Source: Fidelibacterota bacterium | Lineage (GTDB): Bacteria > Fidelibacterota > UBA8477 > JABMPR01 | DNA length: 34,888 nucleotides | Direction: 5' to 3' | NCBI GenBank assembly: GCA_024278595.1 | Contig: JAJRSW010000031.1 | Location: 1 to 34,888 of the forward strand | Shown here: piece after piece, positions 32,134-34,888 of the stretch | Numbering within the stretch: position 1 is the first letter of the stretch | Layout: each line of letters begins with the position of its first letter | The notes under the pieces: generated by a model | Seen by the model: the letters and a program-made list of their open reading frames with translations, nothing else | Databases searched by the model: none | What the model was told of the DNA's origin: nothing | Translations under genes and position numbers: made by a program

Positions 32134-33319
32134 GATCATACTAATCGGGATCGATGGGGGCGCCTCCAAGGTTTTGGTCCATAAGGTCGATATTCTTATA
32201 AATCCCATGCGATTTGTAGCTCTAAAACCTTTTATTGAGGTTACCTACAACAGCTCGGCTGCCTACAGTACAAAATTTAAGCCTATCACACTTAACCGTC
32301 AGCTTAAAGAACAAAAAAAAGGGACTGTGGCCCAAACTAAAACTGAAGTAGCCCAGGAAATTGCCATTATCGAAAGTTTCTCAAAAGCAATTCGAACTCT
32401 TCTCGGTAACAATGTAACTCAGGATGTGGTGATCGGGATGGGGCTCCCCGGATTGAAAACAAAAAATGGTCGTGGAATTTCGGTTATGGCCAATGGGCCC
32501 AGAATGCCCAGATTCCTAAATAAACTTGAAAAATCTTTGAAAGCTGAAGGCTTTACCACCCTCTTTCCCGTTCACCGGATCGGTAGTGATGCGGATTACT
32601 GTGGTCTGGGTGAGCGATGGGGTGATGATGGCGGCATGCGGGACGTGAGTTCAGCGTATTATTTTGGTGTGGGAACTGGTATTGCTGACGCCATGTTATT
32701 GGACGGAGAGAATGTTCCCTTTGATGCCTGCAAACCCTGGATCGCCAAGACCTGGGAAATGATGGCCAATGAGGAGGAAAGTTACGAGAACCTGCTATCG
32801 GCCAGTGGAATTCAAAACCAATATGGCAAAATGATCGGCATGACCCAGGAAGCAATGGATAAAGCTGAAATCTATCTCTGGCAGATCTATGAGCGGGCAG
32901 TGGATGGTGAGGAAACTGCGCTTGAGATGACAGAAAATATTGCCCGATCGCTCTCAGAATTATTTTATCACCGCATTCGAACGCTGGCTGTCGGTGCTCC
33001 AGAAACCTGCTTATTAGAACCGAGTCGGACTCTGGAGGTGGAGCATGAACACTTGGGAAAGGTCTTCCAAAAGATCGTTGTGGGTCAACGACTGGGCGAT
33101 ATTTGGGAATTCAAGAAATTTGAGCCCCTGCTCCTGGATCGGGTTAACCAAAAATTAGGTCGGATGATCCATTCCTCAGATCTACCCGCTGAGGTAAAGG
33201 GTCTCTATCTCACCAAGACCAATCGGCTTCGAGATGACCTTATCGTTCATTCAGAACTTCGACATGCCCCGGCACTGGGAGCTGCTGTAGATGCCTATCT
33301 CGAGTGGATTGAACAATGA
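32126..33319 (+). CDS. BadF/BadG-type ASKHA ATPase, sugar-kinase-like
   Basis: This 397-residue protein has the ASKHA fold. The phosphate-1 loop is IGIDGGASKVLVHKVD at the N terminus, and the second loop is YFGVGTGIADAMLLDG around residue 190. The family (BcrAD_BadFG) includes N-acetylglucosamine kinases and the MurNAc/GlcNAc kinase MurK, as well as enzyme activators. The long-insert form seen here (GLGERWGDDGG) is not one I can assign to a substrate. GAGG lies 6 bases before the chosen ATG at 32126. The start overlaps the glycosyltransferase gene by 8 bases and the end overlaps the SpoIID gene, so the three are co-translated. A role in amino-sugar recycling is inferred from context. Confidence 0.75.
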   Translation: MDEIILIGIDGGASKVLVHKVDILINPMRFVALKPFIEVTYNSSAAYSTKFKPITLNRQLKEQKKGTVAQTKTEVAQEIAIIESFSKAIRTLLGNNVTQDVVIGMGLPGLKTKNGRGISVMANGPRMPRFLNKLEKSLKAEGFTTLFPVHRIGSDADYCGLGERWGDDGGMRDVSSAYYFGVGTGIADAMLLDGENVPFDACKPWIAKTWEMMANEEESYENLLSASGIQNQYGKMIGMTQEAMDKAEIYLWQIYERAVDGEETALEMTENIARSLSELFYHRIRTLAVGAPETCLLEPSRTLEVEHEHLGKVFQKIVVGQRLGDIWEFKKFEPLLLDRVNQKLGRMIHSSDLPAEVKGLYLTKTNRLRDDLIVHSELRHAPALGAAVDAYLEWIEQ

Positions 33320-34613
33320 TCACATCCGGGTAGGAATCGTCCTTCCTGAAGATCAGATCACAACACTATCTTTAGCCTGGGATTCAGAGCTTGATGTAAG
33401 CGGCTCAATCCCCGGTCTGGGAACCCTCCAAAAACTTGACCTGAGCCTGAAATCTGGTAAAATTCAGATCGTCGCTGCTTCCAATATTTTCAGTGTTGCT
33501 GAATTGACTCTGACGTGTAACGATGAGGTTGAAGCCTTAAAAACAAAGTCAGGTATCCATTTGGATCCGGTGATCGCTGGCCGAGGCTTCCATTGGCACA
33601 AGCAGATTGCTGTTGATCTGCCTGGTGAATTGAAGATCACAGTTGAAAATAAGGCTCTGAAGGTCATTAACACAGTGGCGGTGGAAGCTTATGTAGCCTG
33701 TGTGGCCACCTCTGAAATGGGGGCTGAAGCACCTGCCGATCTCCTGGCCGCCCAAACTATTGTTGCCCGCTGTTGGTCTTTGGCCCTGGCCGAGGCTAAA
33801 CATTTAGCTGAAGGCTTTGATGTCTGTAATGATGATTGTTGCCAACGCTATCAGGGAACCAGTTTTCTCACCGATCATTCCCTGCAAGCAGCAATTGATA
33901 CCAAGCATGAGGTTCTGATCTATAATGATCAGGTCATTGACGCCCGCTATTCTAAAAATTGTGGGGGTATGGTGGAAGCTTACGAAACGGTTTGGGAAGG
34001 TGGACCGGTACCCTACCTGATTCCACTCTGGGATGCACCAAATCAAAGACCAGGGCTGGCCGTAGACGATCCCGATGATTTGTGGAACTATCATGATGCT
34101 TATTGTTCATCAAAACGATTCGAATCTGTAAATCTAGCAGGCATGTTAGGTAAGGTGGATGTATCGGGCAGTTACTATCGCTGGGAACAGCTGTTGAGCA
34201 AAGCAGATCTCCTGCAAAATTTGAAAAAATATACCGGGCACATCTGGCAGAGTCTGGAGGGTATCCGCATTATGGAACGAGGTGCCAGCTCGCGCATTAA
34301 ATTTTTGTTTTTAGAAGGAATTGATAAGGCTGGTCAACCAACTGAGCAGATCGTTAGATCCGAATATGGAATCCGCCAGATGTTCAGCGATTCCTTCCTG
34401 TACTCCTCAGCTTTTGTGATCAAGAATGCAGCCACACTTAAACAGGATGACCAGATTCTCCTCAGGGGCGTCGGTTGGGGACATGGGGTAGGGCTGTGTC
34501 AGATGGGGGCTCTCGGCATGGCATTAACCGGCATTGAGTATCAAGCAATTCTTAATCATTACTATCCGGGGACACAGCTGTCCAAAACGACTGATAATTT
34601 AGCTGAAATATAA
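33291..34613 (+). CDS. SpoIID/LytB-domain protein (peptidoglycan lytic transglycosylase-like) without signal peptide
   Basis: SpoIID-family proteins cleave stripped peptidoglycan glycan strands. In this 440-residue protein the SpoIID core starts at VEAYVACVATSEMGAE, with Glu142 as the likely catalytic acid. It continues through NDDCCQRYQG, YSKNCGGMVEAYETVW and the typical ending GVGWGHGVGLCQMGA (393-407). Residues 10-125 form a beta-rich N-terminal region. There is no signal peptide or membrane segment, unusual for an enzyme acting on the wall. The ATG at 33291 has GGGAG 9 bases upstream and lies 29 bases inside the previous gene. A TTG at 33309 is possible. Confidence 0.85.
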   Translation: MPISSGLNNDHIRVGIVLPEDQITTLSLAWDSELDVSGSIPGLGTLQKLDLSLKSGKIQIVAASNIFSVAELTLTCNDEVEALKTKSGIHLDPVIAGRGFHWHKQIAVDLPGELKITVENKALKVINTVAVEAYVACVATSEMGAEAPADLLAAQTIVARCWSLALAEAKHLAEGFDVCNDDCCQRYQGTSFLTDHSLQAAIDTKHEVLIYNDQVIDARYSKNCGGMVEAYETVWEGGPVPYLIPLWDAPNQRPGLAVDDPDDLWNYHDAYCSSKRFESVNLAGMLGKVDVSGSYYRWEQLLSKADLLQNLKKYTGHIWQSLEGIRIMERGASSRIKFLFLEGIDKAGQPTEQIVRSEYGIRQMFSDSFLYSSAFVIKNAATLKQDDQILLRGVGWGHGVGLCQMGALGMALTGIEYQAILNHYYPGTQLSKTTDNLAEI

Positions 34614-34706
34614 TAGAATGGCCCCACAGCTACCATCATTTCCCCTGCATCTGCTGAATTGAAAACTATATTAGCGAGCTATGAAAGTAAAAGGATATAC
34701 GACTAC

Positions 34707-34888
34707 ATGAATCAAGATAAACTCAAATCTCTTTTACAGCAGGTTAAGTACCCGGGTTTCAGTAAAGATGTGGTTACTTTCGGTCTTATCCAGAATGTAA
34801 AAATTACTGATAATGGGGTTGAACTGGGCGTAAAATTCTCTACGGAGAAGGACAGCATGCGCCAGGAGATCCTCTCGAATATCGAACA
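34707..34888 (+). CDS. N-terminal part of a MIP18/Mrp-type Fe-S assembly protein (3'-truncated by window)
   Basis: Sixty codons are visible, beginning MNQDKLKSLLQQVKYPGFSKD and continuing VVTFGLIQNVKITDNGVELG. This is the start of a MIP18 (DUF59) domain, as found at the N terminus of Mrp/ApbC P-loop NTPases that carry Fe-S clusters. The reading frame runs off the window end. A stand-alone MIP18 protein cannot be excluded. The ATG at 34707 has AAGG 12 bases upstream, a long spacing. Confidence 0.7.
   Translation, partial: MNQDKLKSLLQQVKYPGFSKDVVTFGLIQNVKITDNGVELGVKFSTEKDSMRQEILSNIE

Overview
The window looks like a chromosomal piece of an uncultured or little-studied Gram-negative bacterium of moderate G+C content. 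Four proteins carry lipoprotein or export signals, the Shine-Dalgarno (SD) sites are strong, and gene density is high. The gene mix is a MutL-like ASKHA ATPase with DUF6754-type membrane proteins, a DUF4384/caspase pair, a lipoprotein TPR protein and a BadF/SpoIID pair. This fits the FCB superphylum and its neighbours (Marinimicrobia/Neomarinimicrobiota, KSB1, Cloacimonadota-like lineages). The taxonomic guess is an inference from gene families, not from a marker gene. No rRNA, tRNA, CRISPR array, transposase or phage module was found.

Layout. (1) 1-5630: the end of a membrane sensor histidine kinase, a convergent membrane protein of unknown function, an M28 metallopeptidase lipoprotein with a PDZ domain, and a divergent glutamine synthetase family enzyme. 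(2) 5631-6184: a 554-bp repeat-rich gap. (3) 6185-14211: a sirtuin deacylase overlapping a TPR lipoprotein, then CdsA followed with no gap by a YejA/YejB/YejE-like oligopeptide importer that lacks an adjacent ATPase. (4) 14212-19007: an accessory stretch with palindromic REP/BIME-like elements, a Phd/VapC-type toxin-antitoxin pair with palindromic operator-like repeats, and a DUF4384 lipoprotein plus caspase-like (C14) protease whose 5' end appears frameshifted.

(5) 19008-26490: the most distinctive block. It holds a MutL-family ASKHA ATPase (glutamate-mutase-L type, not DNA mismatch repair), a beta-rich KOW-ended partner, a small membrane-associated protein, a DUF6754-like protein and three further membrane proteins. 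The last five lie in one tight translationally coupled series. An AT-rich ORF6N-domain gene sits inside this series and looks like an insertion. It carries a 25-bp palindrome both in its leader and inside its own coding sequence. (6) 26695-28845: an ABC exporter with a degenerate ATPase and an overlapping nucleoside-2-deoxyribosyltransferase-like protein. (7) 28994-30413: HU with a clear terminator, then alanine racemase. (8) 30670-34613: an overlapping trio of glycosyltransferase, BadF-like sugar-kinase-fold protein and SpoIID/LytB-domain protein, suggestive of cell-wall amino-sugar metabolism. The window ends in the start of a MIP18/Mrp-type Fe-S protein gene.

The best candidates for an undescribed system are the MutL-like/DUF6754 membrane cluster and the ORF6N gene with its self-matching palindromes. 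Everything here was read by eye. Family names rest on motif recognition and no search was run.
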